Shown here piece after piece: positions 8,301 to 14,785 of a DNA stretch of 26,122 bases. How positions within the stretch are numbered: the stretch's first letter is position 1; each line of letters opens with the position of its first letter. Origin of the DNA: PALSA-1004 sp046715035 (GTDB taxonomy: Bacteria; Pseudomonadota; Gammaproteobacteria; Burkholderiales; SG8-41); the NCBI GenBank assembly GCA_046715035.1, contig JBKJZR010000185.1, forward strand, positions 1 to 26,122, read 5' to 3'. Made by a program: the position numbers and the translations under genes. The notes below the pieces were generated by a model. The model was not told the DNA's origin and made no database searches. It saw only the letters and a program-made list of their open reading frames with translations.

Positions 8301-11058
8301 GGTGGTCGATCTGGTGATCTGGAATGAAGACCACGCGGGGTACCGGCAGGTGCTACACGATCAGATCATGGGATTGATCGCCGCCGGGGTGGAAGCGAAT
8401 GTGATGGATCGGCCGGGCGGCATATTTGTGCGGTACGCAGAACAGATATCGAGCGAGGATCGGATCCTGCTGCAGTCGGCTGCGCGGGTGATCCTCACCG
8501 ACGGGCGCGGCTCGCTTGCCGAGCAGGTTGCGCGGCGCGTGCCCGTCGACATGCGTGCCGTCAACGTGCCGCGCCTCGAACCCGTGCGCAGCCCGCGCGC
8601 CGACCTGCCGGTACCGACGGAGATGCCGCAGCGTGAGCTCATCCTCGCCAACGACCACGGCGGATTCACCCCCGACGGCCGCGAATACGTGATCACCACT
8701 ACGCACGCCAACCTCACCCCCGCACCATGGGTAAATGTCCTGGCTAATCGACGCTTCGGCACTGTGGTCTCGGAAAGCGGCCAGGCCTATACGTGGAGCG
8801 AGAATGCACACGAGTTCCGCCTGACGCCGTGGCACAACGATCCGGTCACCGATGCCGGGGGCGAAGCCTTTTACCTGCGCGATGAGGAAAGCGGCCATTT
8901 CTGGTGTCCCACCCCGCTGCCCCGGCGCGGCGCGGCGCCGTACGTCACCCGCCACGGTTTCGGATACAGCGTATTCGAGCACACTGAAAACGGCATCAGC
9001 TCCGAACTGTGGACCTATGTTGCTCTCGATGCCCCGCTCAAGTTCTCCGTGCTCAAGGTGCGCAACGCGTCGGGACGCGCACGGCGGCTGTCGGTCACCG
9101 GTTATGTCGAATGGGTGTTGGGCGGCCTGCCGCACAAATCGGCGATGCATGTGATCACCGAGATCGATTCAGATACCGGCGCGTTGCGCGCGCGAAATCC
9201 GTACTCGACAGAGTTTCCCGAACACGTCGCATTTTTCCACACCGATGATACGGGCCGCACGCTGACCGGCGACCGAGCCGAGTTTCTCGGCCGCAACGGC
9301 ACTCTGCAAAACCCCGCCGCGATGGCTCGTGCACGGCTCTCGGGCAGGGTCGGTGCCGGCATGGATCCGTGCGCCGCGCTCCAGGTGGCTTTCGATCTCG
9401 CCGACGGACAGGAGCGCGAAATCGTCTTTCGCCTGGGCGCGGGCCGCGATGCTGCGGACGCAAGCCAAGTCGTGCACCGCTTCCGCAACCTGACCGCGGC
9501 GCGCAACGCGCTCGACGCGGTGTCAGCGCACTGGCGCCGTGCGCTGGGGGGGATTCAGGTCGAGACGCCGGATCCCGCGCTCGACGTGCTGGCGAATGGC
9601 TGGCTCACCTACCAGATCATCGCCTGCCGTTTTTGGGGGCGCAGCGGCTATTACCAGTCCGGGGGCGCGTTCGGATTCCGCGACCAGTTGCAGGACGCGA
9701 TGGCGCTGCTCCATACGGAACCTGCGCTGTTGCGCGAGCATCTGCTCGTATGCGCAGCGCGGCAGTTCCAGGAGGGCGATGTTCAGCACTGGTGGCACCC
9801 GCCGTCAGGCCGGGGGGTGCGCACTCATTGCTCGGACGACTTTCTCTGGCTGCCGCTGGCGACGTGCCGATATGTACTGGGTACCGGGGACAGCGGTGTG
9901 CTGTTCGAGCCGGTCCACTTTGTGGAGGGCCGCCCGGTCAGTGCCGAAGAGGATTCGTACTACGACCTGCCGGTGCGCTCGGGCAACGCGGCGAGTCTCT
10001 ACCAGCATTGCGTGCGCGCGATACTGAGGGGACTCACTACGGGCGAGCACGGGCTGCCGCTCATCGGCGGGGGCGACTGGAACGACGGCATGAACCTGGT
10101 CGGCAAGCTGGGCAAAGGGGAAAGTGTATGGCTGGCATTTTTCATGTACGAAGTCCTCACGCAGTTCGCCGCGGTTGCGCGCCTGCACCAGGACCCGGAG
10201 TTTGCCGAACGCTGCACGACCGAGGCGCAGCGGCTGCGGCACAATATCGAGGCGCACGGCTGGGACGGCGAATGGTATCGACGCGCTTATTTCGACGATG
10301 GCACGCCGCTGGGCTCCGCCGCCAATCCTGAGTGCCAGATCGATGCGATCGCGCAGAGCTGGTCCGTGCTTTCCGGCGCAGCAGATCCCGAGCGCGCGCG
10401 GCGGGCGATGGCGGCGGTCGATGCGCGTCTGGTGCGCCGCGAGCATGCGCTGATCCAGCTGCTGGACCCGCCGTTCGACAAATCTGATCTGGATCCCGGC
10501 TACATCAAAGGCTATGTTCCGGGCGTCCGGGAAAACGGCGGGCAGTACACTCACGGCGCGATCTGGACGGTCATGGCGTTCGCCGCCCAGGGCGACAGCA
10601 AGCGCGCGTGGGAGCTGATGGGCATGATCAACCCGGTCAACCACGGCAGCTCTGCGGCGGCAATCGCCATCTATAAAGTGGAACCGTATGTCGTTGCCGC
10701 CGATGTCTACGCTGTCTCACCGCACGTCGGCCGCGGCGGCTGGACGTGGTACACGGGGTCGGCGGGCTGGCTCTACCGGCTGGCGGTCGAATCGCTGCTG
10801 GGATTGCGGCTGGAGGTCGATAAGCTGCGTTTCGAGCCGTGCCTGCCGGCACACTGGGAGCGGTTCAGCATGCGCTACCGCTATCGCGAAACGCTCTATC
10901 GCATCGCCGTGGTGCAGGCGCGCGGGGAAGGCGGCGAACCACCCGGCTCGATGACTGTGACGGTGGACGGGGCGTTGCAGCCCGCGCGCACGATTCCACT
11001 CGTCGACGATCACCAGGATCATACGGCCGAGGTGCGGATCACGCGGGCAGCCGCGTGA
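2311..11058 (+). CDS. ndvB: Cyclic beta-1,2-glucan synthase (NdvB/Cgs/ChvB family)
   Basis: A 2915-residue inner-membrane enzyme that makes cyclic beta-1,2-glucan from UDP-glucose; its length is in the usual 2800-2900 range. GGTGAGG at 2296-2302 precedes the ATG, and an in-frame stop at 2281 leaves no other start. Order: N-terminal region (1-410); membrane segments near 416-436 and 447-472; GT84 glycosyltransferase (about 490-815) with DTD at 637-639, HDLIEG at 750-755 and an RxxRW motif at 782-786; four more membrane segments (about 832-876 and 958-1000); glucoamylase-like cyclisation domain (about 1035-1575, with GISESGYN); two beta-supersandwich modules (about 1627-1810 and 2110-2270); and a GH94 phosphorylase-like domain (about 2424-2880) with GDWNDGM at 2588-2594 holding the likely catalytic Asp. 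All key motifs are intact. By family, the GH94 part trims chain length. No NdvA exporter lies in the window. The product is usually periplasmic and linked to osmotic adaptation or host contact. Confidence 0.97.
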   Translation: MNAGSATLLGNLRAWSGGLRRRMPRAEDESPLRAELFSAEQMQQYGKLLAASHHLSPQRVRDRLLFRLAENETVLLETCELLTAAVKANRRITPAAEWLLDNFYLIEEQVRTAKRHLPRDYSRELPRLAHGPSQGMPRVYDIALETIAHGDGRVDPESLASFVASYQTVTALTLGELWAIPIMLRLALIENLRRIAARLAAHRVERNRADYWAEQMLEVAEKDPKSLILVVADMARSGQLLVSAFVAEFARRLQGQSAALVLPLTWIEQQLAASGLTIEQLVQTENQQQAADQVSVSNSIGSLRFLGAMDWREFVETMSAVERVLREDSAGTYGRMEFATRDDYRHVIEAVARRSDLAEDAVARKALELASAAGPDDDDRRAHVGYYLVDRGLPRLEEAVGARLSPLARLRRAAGQRPLLFYLGAITMLSAGLAAAVLKAAQVHEWEIWVAGLVGTLTLLAASQLAVAMVNWLTTLTATPYPLARMDFSEGIPSESRTLVVVPTLLSSAENVDALSEALEVRFLANRDENLHFALLTDFPDALAETLPGDDALLQLAQQKIEELNARYCSTSNDVFFLFHRPRRWNPVERVWMGYERKRGKLMELNELLRGGAADRFSRIVGETAVLTNVKYVITLDTDTQLPRDAARQFAGAMAHPLNRARYDADLQRVCEGYGILQPRVAVYQGSSVQSRYARLSGSEPGIDPYTRAVSDVYQDLFGEGSFIGKGVYDVDVIERALRDRLPENRILSHDLIEGCYVRAGLLSDVQLYEEYPSRYGVDVARRHRWIRGDWQIAGWVMPRVPGPSAPSGGRTVRNPLSGLSRWKILDNLRRSLVPAVLTLLLVLGWTMLEHPGLWTLAVLGVFFIPVLSANLWELVHKPDDVLVEQHLRAVAVTAGRQLAHSAFTLACLPYEAYYSLDAIARTVWRMLVSRRRLLEWNPSSNEEANGAADAAAPWRAMWVAPTVAALTAAYLLFERPQILPAALPILGLWFAAPALAGWLSQPFGRTAIRLTAAQVIFLRKVARRTWSFFETFVGPGDHWLPPDNYQDHPVAVVAHRTSPTNIGLSLLANLSAYDFGYICAGELLDRTSRALEAMQQLERHRGHFYNWYDTQSLAPLAPKYVSTVDSGNLAAHLLVLRPGLLALADDAVLQARWFEGLYDSFRLVVDAAGAATPAAALAQMQRELEAARLTRLTTLAAARLSLERLSSSAAEVVAQVAATDTPESAAHGWADGLRRQCRSALDELLWLAPWLAPPAAAHLMRAFPGNDSILTLRELAAIDGRWLPVVEQRLAAAATPEEAEWLAHLHGLIALGSQRARERIAMLDRLAQIAYEYAQLDYGFLYDQGRNLLAIGYNVDDRRRDSSYYDLLASEARLCSFVGIAQGELPQESWFALGRLLTASGGEATLLSWSGSMFEYLMPLLVMPTYQNTLLDQTYHGAVQRQIDYARQRGVPWGISESGYNMVDVRLNYQYRAFGVPGLGLKTGLAEDLVIAPYASALALMVAPEQACTNLQRLAADGILGRHGFYEALDYTPARLPRGQSSAIVHSFMAHHQGMSLLALAYPLLGRLMQQRFESDLLFKATMLLLQERVPRETAFYAHTAELSDIHTTPTEPETPLRLLAGPDTAVPEVQLLSNGRYHVMVTNAGGGYSRWKDSAVTRWREDPTRDNWGTFCYVRDIASGVFWSTAHHPTLKRAEKYEAIFHEGRAELRRRDNDIETRTEIVVSPEDDIELRRIRIVNRARGRRVIEITSYAEVVLASADADALHPAFSNLFVQTEIVRERHAILCTRRPRSQQERALWMFHLMAVHGAQVGDVSYETDRMRFIGRGRTVAAPRALIDVAELSGTQGSVLDPIVAIRYRITLSADESATVDVVTGVGDTREACLGLIEKHQDLRLADRVFELAWTHSQVVLRQINASEADAQLYARLANSIVYANPLLRADPGILSRNRRGQSGLWAYAISGDLPIVLLQIKDAANIDLVRQLVQAHAYWRLKGLVVDLVIWNEDHAGYRQVLHDQIMGLIAAGVEANVMDRPGGIFVRYAEQISSEDRILLQSAARVILTDGRGSLAEQVARRVPVDMRAVNVPRLEPVRSPRADLPVPTEMPQRELILANDHGGFTPDGREYVITTTHANLTPAPWVNVLANRRFGTVVSESGQAYTWSENAHEFRLTPWHNDPVTDAGGEAFYLRDEESGHFWCPTPLPRRGAAPYVTRHGFGYSVFEHTENGISSELWTYVALDAPLKFSVLKVRNASGRARRLSVTGYVEWVLGGLPHKSAMHVITEIDSDTGALRARNPYSTEFPEHVAFFHTDDTGRTLTGDRAEFLGRNGTLQNPAAMARARLSGRVGAGMDPCAALQVAFDLADGQEREIVFRLGAGRDAADASQVVHRFRNLTAARNALDAVSAHWRRALGGIQVETPDPALDVLANGWLTYQIIACRFWGRSGYYQSGGAFGFRDQLQDAMALLHTEPALLREHLLVCAARQFQEGDVQHWWHPPSGRGVRTHCSDDFLWLPLATCRYVLGTGDSGVLFEPVHFVEGRPVSAEEDSYYDLPVRSGNAASLYQHCVRAILRGLTTGEHGLPLIGGGDWNDGMNLVGKLGKGESVWLAFFMYEVLTQFAAVARLHQDPEFAERCTTEAQRLRHNIEAHGWDGEWYRRAYFDDGTPLGSAANPECQIDAIAQSWSVLSGAADPERARRAMAAVDARLVRREHALIQLLDPPFDKSDLDPGYIKGYVPGVRENGGQYTHGAIWTVMAFAAQGDSKRAWELMGMINPVNHGSSAAAIAIYKVEPYVVAADVYAVSPHVGRGGWTWYTGSAGWLYRLAVESLLGLRLEVDKLRFEPCLPAHWERFSMRYRYRETLYRIAVVQARGEGGEPPGSMTVTVDGALQPARTIPLVDDHQDHTAEVRITRAAA
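11040..11057 (+). terminator. Hairpin over the ndvB stop codon
   Basis: CACGCGG (11040-11046), loop GCAG and CCGCGTG (11051-11057) form a perfect 7-bp stem ending inside the TGA stop. No T-run follows, so it is not a classical intrinsic terminator. Only 19 bp separate the ndvB stop from the convergent dolP stop, so this is the only visible structure that could limit read-through. Confidence 0.3.
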
Positions 11059-11077
11059 GGATACGCTCGGCGCGCTG

Positions 11078-11644
11078 CTAATCGGGCAGGTATTCGAACA
11101 ACCTGACGACTTTCTGCACGCCTTTGGTCGTGCGTGCGACCTCGGTAGCATCGTCGGCCTCCTTGCGCTTGACCATGCCGAGCAGGTAGACGACGTTGGA
11201 CTCGGTCACCACCTTGACGTGGACCGGATTGAATTTCTGCGCATCCACGAAGCGCGCCTTGACCCTGCCGGTCAGGAACGTGTCATTAGCGCGCGCTGAC
11301 AGGGGGCGGTTGCCGGCGACTGCGATCTCGTTGTGGACGCCGCGCACGTTCTCGACTCCGCGGACTATCTTTTCCATCTCGCCCTTGGTCGCCGCATCGG
11401 GCGCCTCGCCGCTGAGCAATACCATGCGGTTGTAACTGGTGACGTTGATGTGCGACTCCCTGAGCTTGTCGCGGATGCGACTGGCGGCCTTGATCTCGAT
11501 GCTTTGGTCTTCGGTGACGGTGCCGATCGTGCGCCGGTCATCGGCCACGACGAGCGCGGTACCCACGCCGCCCACGACGGCTGCGGCGCAGCCAGTCAGC
11601 GCAGCGATGATCGCGAGCACAGCAAGCAGACGCACGTTACGCAT
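11078..11644 (-). CDS. dolP: BON-domain outer-membrane lipoprotein (DolP/YraP-like)
   Basis: A 188-residue lipoprotein. Residues 1-18 are a lipoprotein signal peptide with the lipobox L16-T-G-C19. Residue 20 is Ala rather than Asp, so outer-membrane sorting is expected. Two BON domains follow, at about 46-112 and 124-188, the standard dual-BON architecture of DolP. In E. coli, DolP binds anionic phospholipid at division sites and supports outer-membrane integrity and regulation of septal hydrolases. The same role here is inferred. Its ATG overlaps the stop of the upstream SIS gene (TAATG), which implies coupled translation. The frame stays open far upstream, but that extension only runs antisense-like through the SIS gene and lacks protein character. 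The start chosen is the one giving the signal peptide. Confidence 0.92.
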   Translation of the reverse strand: MRNVRLLAVLAIIAALTGCAAAVVGGVGTALVVADDRRTIGTVTEDQSIEIKAASRIRDKLRESHINVTSYNRMVLLSGEAPDAATKGEMEKIVRGVENVRGVHNEIAVAGNRPLSARANDTFLTGRVKARFVDAQKFNPVHVKVVTESNVVYLLGMVKRKEADDATEVARTTKGVQKVVRLFEYLPD

Positions 11645-12234
11645 TATTCCACCCCCAGTAGCAGACAATCGATTGCATCGCATAGGCAATGCAGCGTGAG
11701 CAGGTGCACTTCCTGGATACGCGCGGTGCTCTGCGCCGGCACGCAGATGTGGATGTCCCCGGCTTGCAGAACCTCGGCCAACCTGCCGCCGTTTCTGCCC
11801 GACAGCGCGACTACGGACATCCCGCCTTCGTGCGCGGCCTCTACCGCGGCGAGCACGTTCTTGGAGTTCCCGCTCGTCGAGATCGCCAGCAGCACGTCGT
11901 TCTTCTGACCCAGCGCGCGCACCTGCTTCGAGAACACCTGCTCGAAGTCGTAGTCGTTCGCAATCGAGGTCAGCGTCGAAGTGTCGGTGGTCAGCGCGAT
12001 GGCCGCCAATCCGGGTCGCTCCATCTCGAAGCGATTCAGGAGCTCCGCTGCGAAATGCTGCGAGTCGGCAGCCGAGCCGCCATTGCCGCACGCCATGATC
12101 TTGCCGTCCAGCTTGAGGCACTGCACCATGCGCTCCGCGGCGGCGGCGATCGGTGCTGCGAGCGCATCCATGCTCTGCAGCTTTAGATGCGCGCTTTCGG
12201 AAAAGTTCTCGCTGATGCGGTTGATCAGGTCCAT
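11644..12234 (-). CDS. gmhA: SIS-domain phosphoheptose isomerase / DiaA-like protein
   Basis: A 196-residue single SIS-domain protein. The sugar-phosphate loop GNGGSAADSQHFAAEL is at 50-65 and STSGNSKNV at 119-127. Its place between yraN and dolP is that of E. coli diaA, which promotes DnaA assembly at oriC. However, E64, Q174 and H182 align with the GmhA catalytic residues E65, Q172 and H180; from memory, E. coli DiaA lacks the Glu and His. It could therefore be an active D-sedoheptulose-7-phosphate isomerase (heptose for LPS), a DnaA partner, or both. I use the ATG at 12234: it aligns with DiaA N-termini, and a candidate promoter at 12264-12292 would start transcription downstream of the other ATG at 12261. 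Neither start has a strong ribosome binding site. The stop shares a base with the dolP start. Confidence 0.88.
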   Translation of the reverse strand: MDLINRISENFSESAHLKLQSMDALAAPIAAAAERMVQCLKLDGKIMACGNGGSAADSQHFAAELLNRFEMERPGLAAIALTTDTSTLTSIANDYDFEQVFSKQVRALGQKNDVLLAISTSGNSKNVLAAVEAAHEGGMSVVALSGRNGGRLAEVLQAGDIHICVPAQSTARIQEVHLLTLHCLCDAIDCLLLGVE

Positions 12235-12263
12235 GGCGTCTCGTGCCGTCGTGAAGCGCACGA

Positions 12264-12292
12264 ATTATCGCATAAGCGCGCGGCGGGACGAA
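12264..12292 (-). promoter_or_regulatory. Candidate internal promoter for gmhA/diaA-dolP
   Basis: Read on the minus strand, TTCGTC (12292-12287) and GATAAT (12269-12264) are spaced 17 bp. The -10 matches consensus at 5 of 6 positions and the -35 at 3 of 6. It lies in the 111-bp gap between yraN and the SIS gene, the only real gap in this operon. Predicted initiation near 12257 would exclude the ATG at 12261 and leave a leader of about 23 nt before 12234. Confidence 0.35.
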
Positions 12293-12345
12293 AAGGCGCC
12301 CGGTGCGCATGCCCGAACGATGCGCGGCCGGACGACGGCGCGAGG

Positions 12346-12699
12346 TCACGCAGACCCATCGCTTGCGAACGCGTTCCTCAGCCATTCGATCGTCCAGTCG
12401 GGGCCGCTGATCAGCACTGCGTCGAAGCGACACGCGGGCACCCGCGCCAGTCCCGCCAGGTAATGGCGCGCCGCGCGCGCGAGCTTGTCGCGCTTGGCCC
12501 GGGTGATGCTGCCGGCCGCGCCGCCGTAGGTCGGGCTGGCGCGCATGCGCACTTCCACAAACACCAATATCTTGCCGTCGCGCGCGATCAGGTCGATTTC
12601 GCCATAGCGGCAGCGATAGTTGCGCGCGACGAGCTCGAGCCCGCGCCGCCGCAGAAACTGCGCGGCGACCTGCTCGGCGCGCTGCCCGGTTTCACTCAC
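12346..12699 (-). CDS. yraN: YraN / UPF0102 nuclease-fold protein
   Basis: A 117-residue cytoplasmic protein of the UPF0102 family, at full family length. The restriction-endonuclease-like core is visible: an N-terminal helix (GQRAEQVAAQFLRRRG), then GEIDLIARDG around 33-42 with E34 and D36, then VFVEVR at 46-51 with E49, followed by the conserved YGGAAGSIT stretch near 58-66 and CRFD near 89-92. The family is predicted to be a Holliday-junction-resolvase-like nuclease, but its role is not settled; in E. coli it sits in the same lpoA-yraN-diaA-dolP operon. Its ATG overlaps the lpoA stop by 4 bases (ATGA), implying translational coupling. A gap of about 110 bp with a possible promoter separates it from the next gene. 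Confidence 0.92.
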   Translation of the reverse strand: MSETGQRAEQVAAQFLRRRGLELVARNYRCRYGEIDLIARDGKILVFVEVRMRASPTYGGAAGSITRAKRDKLARAARHYLAGLARVPACRFDAVLISGPDWTIEWLRNAFASDGSA

Positions 12700-13790
12700 G
12701 GCCGCATTTCGCGCAGGATCACCGTCTTGCCGTCGACGTATTGCGCAGCGATCAGGTCGCGCACGAATTGCTGGTCGCGCGCCAGCCGGATGCGGCCCGT
12801 AACCCCGTCGATAGAGGGCTCGCGGTCCTGGCGCAGCAGTTCGAGGCCGATGCGGAAGGCGTCGATGCCGAGTGCATAGAGCCGCTCGAAATCGCTCGCA
12901 TCACCAAACTGCGGTCGCGGGTAAATCATTACGGCCGGGTGGTCGAGCTGCAGCAGCCACGGCATATCGACGAAGCGCACGAGATTCAGATCGTGGGCCG
13001 CCAGCGCGGAAGGACGGCCCGCATTCGCCTGCGACGTCGCATAAATGCTTACCGAGTTGCCCAGATAAGGGCGCAACGCGCGCGCGCGCGCAAAGTCGAG
13101 CGCAAGGAAAACCGCGTCAGCGACCCCGAGGCCCACGGCCTGCTGCAACCTGTTCAGGCTGCCGGGATCGGCGCCGTAGGCGAATTCGGCGACGATGTTG
13201 CCCCCGGCCCGGGAAAACTCCTCCGCGAAAGCGAGCCGCATGCGCTTGCTCAACGGCGTGTCGTCGCTCACTACGAAAGCCGAGCGGCGGCCGTCCTCGA
13301 AGGCGAGCTGCGCGGCCTGCCGCGCCTCGAATTCGATCGCCAGGCCGAAAAAGTACAGCCGCGACGGCGCCGTTGCGGGGGTCTCGACCGTGTTCAGCGC
13401 CAGGGTCGGCACGGTGACGACACTGCTCGCGGCGAGGTCGGCGACACCGCTGCGCGTAAGCGGTCCGACGACAAGCTGCGCACCGGATTCGACCGCCTGC
13501 TCGTAGACGGTCAGCAAATTATTCGAGTCTTCGTCGGCTGCGTAGATGCGCACCAGCGGCGCGTTCGACCCCTGCACCTTGAGCGCAGCGAGAAATCCCT
13601 GTCTCACGGCATCGGCATGGCGCGCGAACGAAGCGGAGTTGAGCGGGAGAATCAACGCGACATGCGGCGCGCGGGCAACGCGCTCGGCGGCGTGCACGGG
13701 CGCGATGGCCAAGGCGAGAGCCGCACCGTATAGTAGGGCTGCGCACCAGACCACAATGGCACTCAGGCGATGGATGAAACTGGCGATCAT
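12696..13790 (-). CDS. lpoA: Penicillin-binding protein activator, LpoA C-domain type
   Basis: A 364-residue periplasmic protein matching the C-terminal, periplasmic-binding-protein-like half of LpoA (PF04348). In E. coli, outer-membrane LpoA stimulates PBP1A. Residues 1-34 look like an ordinary signal peptide (H7-R8, hydrophobic core, cleavage after VHA); C16 is in the core but not in a lipobox. The N-terminal TPR-like domain of E. coli LpoA, about 250 residues, is absent, so this short soluble form could not span the periplasm the same way. Recognisable parts are HVALILPLNS near 43, a VVGPL stretch near 107 and the type I binding-protein core. Start: GAGG 7 bases upstream of the ATG, and only this start gives a charged n-region. 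The first 21 bases overlap the divergent rsmI start. The role as a PBP activator is inferred from family and operon. Confidence 0.82.
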   Translation of the reverse strand: MIASFIHRLSAIVVWCAALLYGAALALAIAPVHAAERVARAPHVALILPLNSASFARHADAVRQGFLAALKVQGSNAPLVRIYAADEDSNNLLTVYEQAVESGAQLVVGPLTRSGVADLAASSVVTVPTLALNTVETPATAPSRLYFFGLAIEFEARQAAQLAFEDGRRSAFVVSDDTPLSKRMRLAFAEEFSRAGGNIVAEFAYGADPGSLNRLQQAVGLGVADAVFLALDFARARALRPYLGNSVSIYATSQANAGRPSALAAHDLNLVRFVDMPWLLQLDHPAVMIYPRPQFGDASDFERLYALGIDAFRIGLELLRQDREPSIDGVTGRIRLARDQQFVRDLIAAQYVDGKTVILREMRP

Positions 13791-14651
13791 GGGCGGGCCT
13801 CGGCAGGCGCGCCCACATTATATGTAGTCGCTACGCCGATTGGAAACCTGGCCGACATTACCCTGCGTGCGCTCGAGGTCCTCAAAAAAGTCGATGCCGT
13901 GGCGGCCGAAGACACGCGTGTGTCGGCCAGGCTGCTGCGCCACTATGGCGTCGAGGCGCCGGTCTTCGCGCTGCACGCCCACAATGAACGTCGCGCCGCG
14001 CAGAAGATAGTGGGGCTGCTCGCGCAGGGCAGATCGGTCGCTCTGGTATGCGACGCCGGAACACCGGGAATCTCCGATCCCGGCGCGGTCGCGGTAAGAG
14101 CGGTGCGTGACGCAGGTTACGCGGTGGTCCCGCTGCCGGGACCGAATGCCGCGGTTTGCGCCCTGTCGGCAGCGGGCAATGCCGAGACGACGTTTCTGTT
14201 CTGCGGGTTTCCCGCGGCGCCAGCGGCGACGCGGCGGCGCGAGCTGGCCGCGCTGGCCGGGCTGCCTTATCTGCTCGTGTTTTACGAAGCCCCGCACCGC
14301 GTGAGCGCAAGCGTCGAGGACATGGCCGGCGCGTTCGGCAGCGAGCGCACCATCACGATCGCGCGCGAGCTGACCAAGCGTTTCGAGACTCTGCATACGT
14401 GCAGTCTGGGCGCTGCTGGCGCATGGTTTGCGGCCGATCCCAATCACAGCCGGGGAGAATTCGTGCTCCTCGTGCAAGGTGCGCCGGCGGCGAAGCGCGG
14501 GGCGGAGGGTTCGGCGCCGCGCGTCCTCGATGTTCTTCTGCGCGAGCTCCCGCTCGCGCAGGCGGTCAAGCTGGCGGCGGAAATAACCGGCGCCCGCAAG
14601 AACGAAGTTTATGCGCAGGCCTTGCAGCTGAGGGGAAGCGGCGATGATTGA
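13770..14651 (+). CDS. rsmI: 16S rRNA 2'-O-ribose C1402 methyltransferase RsmI
   Basis: A 293-residue SAM-dependent tetrapyrrole-methylase-fold enzyme that methylates the 2'-OH of C1402 in 16S rRNA, complementing RsmH, which is also encoded in this window. Motifs: LYVVATPIGNLADIT at 17-31, AAEDTR at 45-50, CDAGTPGISDPG near 94-105, PLPGPNA near 120, and FYEAPHR near 170. The length is usual. An in-frame stop at 13734 and the lack of other start codons fix the ATG at 13770, though the ribosome binding site is weak (CAGG only). The gene runs divergently from lpoA as in E. coli (yraL/yraM), but here the two 5' ends overlap by 21 bp, so its promoter must lie within lpoA codons. Confidence 0.95.
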   Translation: MDETGDHGRASAGAPTLYVVATPIGNLADITLRALEVLKKVDAVAAEDTRVSARLLRHYGVEAPVFALHAHNERRAAQKIVGLLAQGRSVALVCDAGTPGISDPGAVAVRAVRDAGYAVVPLPGPNAAVCALSAAGNAETTFLFCGFPAAPAATRRRELAALAGLPYLLVFYEAPHRVSASVEDMAGAFGSERTITIARELTKRFETLHTCSLGAAGAWFAADPNHSRGEFVLLVQGAPAAKRGAEGSAPRVLDVLLRELPLAQAVKLAAEITGARKNEVYAQALQLRGSGDD

Positions 14652-14710
14652 CGGCTGCATCGCGCGCATTACGACGCTGCAGCCGGTTCAAAGGTTGCGC
14701 GGCCATCAGG

Positions 14711-14734
14711 AGCGCTCGCTGCGCGCGCGCTTTT
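14711..14734 (+). terminator. Possible rsmI terminator
   Basis: AGCGC (14711-14715) can pair with GCGCT (14727-14731) and TTTT follows to 14734. The stem is only 5 bp with an 11-nt GC-rich loop that has alternative pairings, so this is a weak call. It lies 60 bp after the rsmI stop and about 50 bp before pyrC. Confidence 0.3.
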
Positions 14735-14758
14735 ACTATTCGTCCTGCACCAATTACC

Positions 14759-14785
14759 ATGTTTGAAAAACAGGAGCAGCGATGA
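14759..14785 (+). other. 8-codon upstream ORF overlapping the pyrC start
   Basis: ATG at 14759 opens a frame coding MFEKQEQR whose TGA (14783-14785) overlaps the pyrC ATG (14782) as ATGA. No ribosome binding site precedes it. In enterobacteria pyrC is controlled by start-site switching and a leader hairpin; a coupling mini-ORF here would be a different arrangement. It may be chance, since the pyrC ribosome binding site lies inside it. Confidence 0.25.

Noticed and set aside
11645..12433. Upstream extension of the dolP frame to 12433
   Set aside because: The extension is an out-of-frame reading of the SIS gene. The lipoprotein signal peptide fixes the start at 11644.
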